A stretch of DNA of 43,803 nt. Origin: Treponema sp. GTDB lineage: Bacteria; Spirochaetota; Spirochaetia; Treponematales; Treponemataceae. How positions within the stretch are numbered: position 1 is the first letter of the stretch; every line of letters starts with the position of its first letter. Made by a program: the position numbers and the translations under genes. The stretch is taken from positions 1-43,803 of the forward strand of contig JAFZWX010000121.1 in the NCBI GenBank assembly GCA_017617145.1. The letters run 5' to 3'. This document shows, piece after piece, positions 43,392-43,803 of the stretch. Under the pieces are notes generated by a model that saw only the letters and a program-made list of their open reading frames with translations, searched no databases and was not told the origin of the DNA.

Positions 43392-43803
43392 TTATGCTTT
43401 GTTCAAGCGGCTTTCCAAGTCGTCAAGAATAGCATTTAATTCTTTTGGAAGATGCTTTCCGAATTTTGGATAGTGGTTTTCACGAATATCCTTAACTTCT
43501 TTCTTCCAGCCTTCAACATCTACTTTGAGGATTTCTGGTAAAGTCTTCTTGTAGTAGTCTGCAAGACCGTCTGTGTTCAAAGCGCCTTCTTTTGGCATAA
43601 GACCAATTGGTGTATCAACAGCGTTATCAACTCCGTCGCAGCGGTCGAAAATCCATGCAAGAACACGGCTGTTATCACCGTATCCTGGCCACATGAATCC
43701 GCCTGGAAGGTCTGGGTTGTTTTCGTCCTTGCGGAACCAGTTTACGTAGAAGATCTTAGGAAGCTTGTCCTGATCTGCCTTTGCACCTACGTCTACCCAG
43801 TGC
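43392..43803 (-). CDS. pckG: Phosphoenolpyruvate carboxykinase (GTP), C-terminal part only
   Basis: Interconverts oxaloacetate and PEP with GDP/GTP. Only the last ~137 residues are inside the window; the frame is open to the right edge. Diagnostic GTP-PEPCK sequence: LPKIFYVNWFRKDE, GGFMWPGYGDNSRVLAWI and DTPIGLMPKEG. The internal Met at 43694 is part of the conserved MWPGYGDN motif, not a start. The 3' end meets the terminator at 43333-43374. Confidence 0.95.
   Translation of the reverse strand, partial: HWVDVGAKADQDKLPKIFYVNWFRKDENNPDLPGGFMWPGYGDNSRVLAWIFDRCDGVDNAVDTPIGLMPKEGALNTDGLADYYKKTLPEILKVDVEGWKKEVKDIRENHYPKFGKHLPKELNAILDDLESRLNKA

Overview
The window looks like chromosome from a host-associated (gut or rumen type) Treponema or a close spirochaete. 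The basis is AT-rich coding sequence, several large BspA/InlB-repeat lipoproteins, a mixture of Gram-negative envelope genes (LolA-like, YidD, Wzz, SLBB export protein), and GTP-type PEP carboxykinase. The genus is inferred from gene content and style; no 16S rRNA is present. I see no transposase, phage gene or CRISPR array, and no gene-free stretch longer than about 200 bp.

Layout. (1) 1-2983: ribose-phosphate pyrophosphokinase (5' end outside the window), a compact FGGY kinase and a HAD phosphatase. All three genes run into or through small interspersed repeats at their 3' ends. (2) 3020-14123: a strong promoter followed by four large tandem lipoprotein genes with very short gaps, then an overlapping family 2 glycosyltransferase. 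(3) 14127-18366: a metallo-beta-lactamase-fold hydrolase, tRNA-Arg(CCT), a pseudo-receiver/ATPase/cyclic-nucleotide-binding switch protein, and formate-tetrahydrofolate ligase bracketed by mirrored pairs of repeats. (4) 18370-23186: RsuA pseudouridine synthase, a 73-nt structured element, a membrane zinc peptidase, citrate synthase with a triple TGCATAAA motif in its leader, and an XRE-cupin regulator with an unrecognised partner. (5) 23258-28988: an envelope operon (Cys-rich membrane protein, LolA-like/YidD fusion, two paralogous repeat-plus-membrane proteins), a vWA protein and two small lipoproteins. (6) 28985-36452: GalE, an M20 peptidase, a second copy of the 73-nt element, MraY, a degenerate PurH homologue, an EEP-fold lipoprotein and YchF. 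(7) 36541-43803: GltX, then rfbA-rfbC-rfbB-wzz-SLBB export protein ending at a clear terminator, and the 3' end of pckG converging from the right.

Most notable: the LolA-YidD fusion operon; the 88% identical 73-nt element, whose two copies show compensatory changes in one stem; an apparent habit of leaderless or nearly leaderless first genes (-10 box 6-8 nt before ATG); the helically phased operator-like repeats before citrate synthase; and a PurH-like protein with both active sites altered. All functional calls rest on motif recognition by eye; no search or folding program was run.
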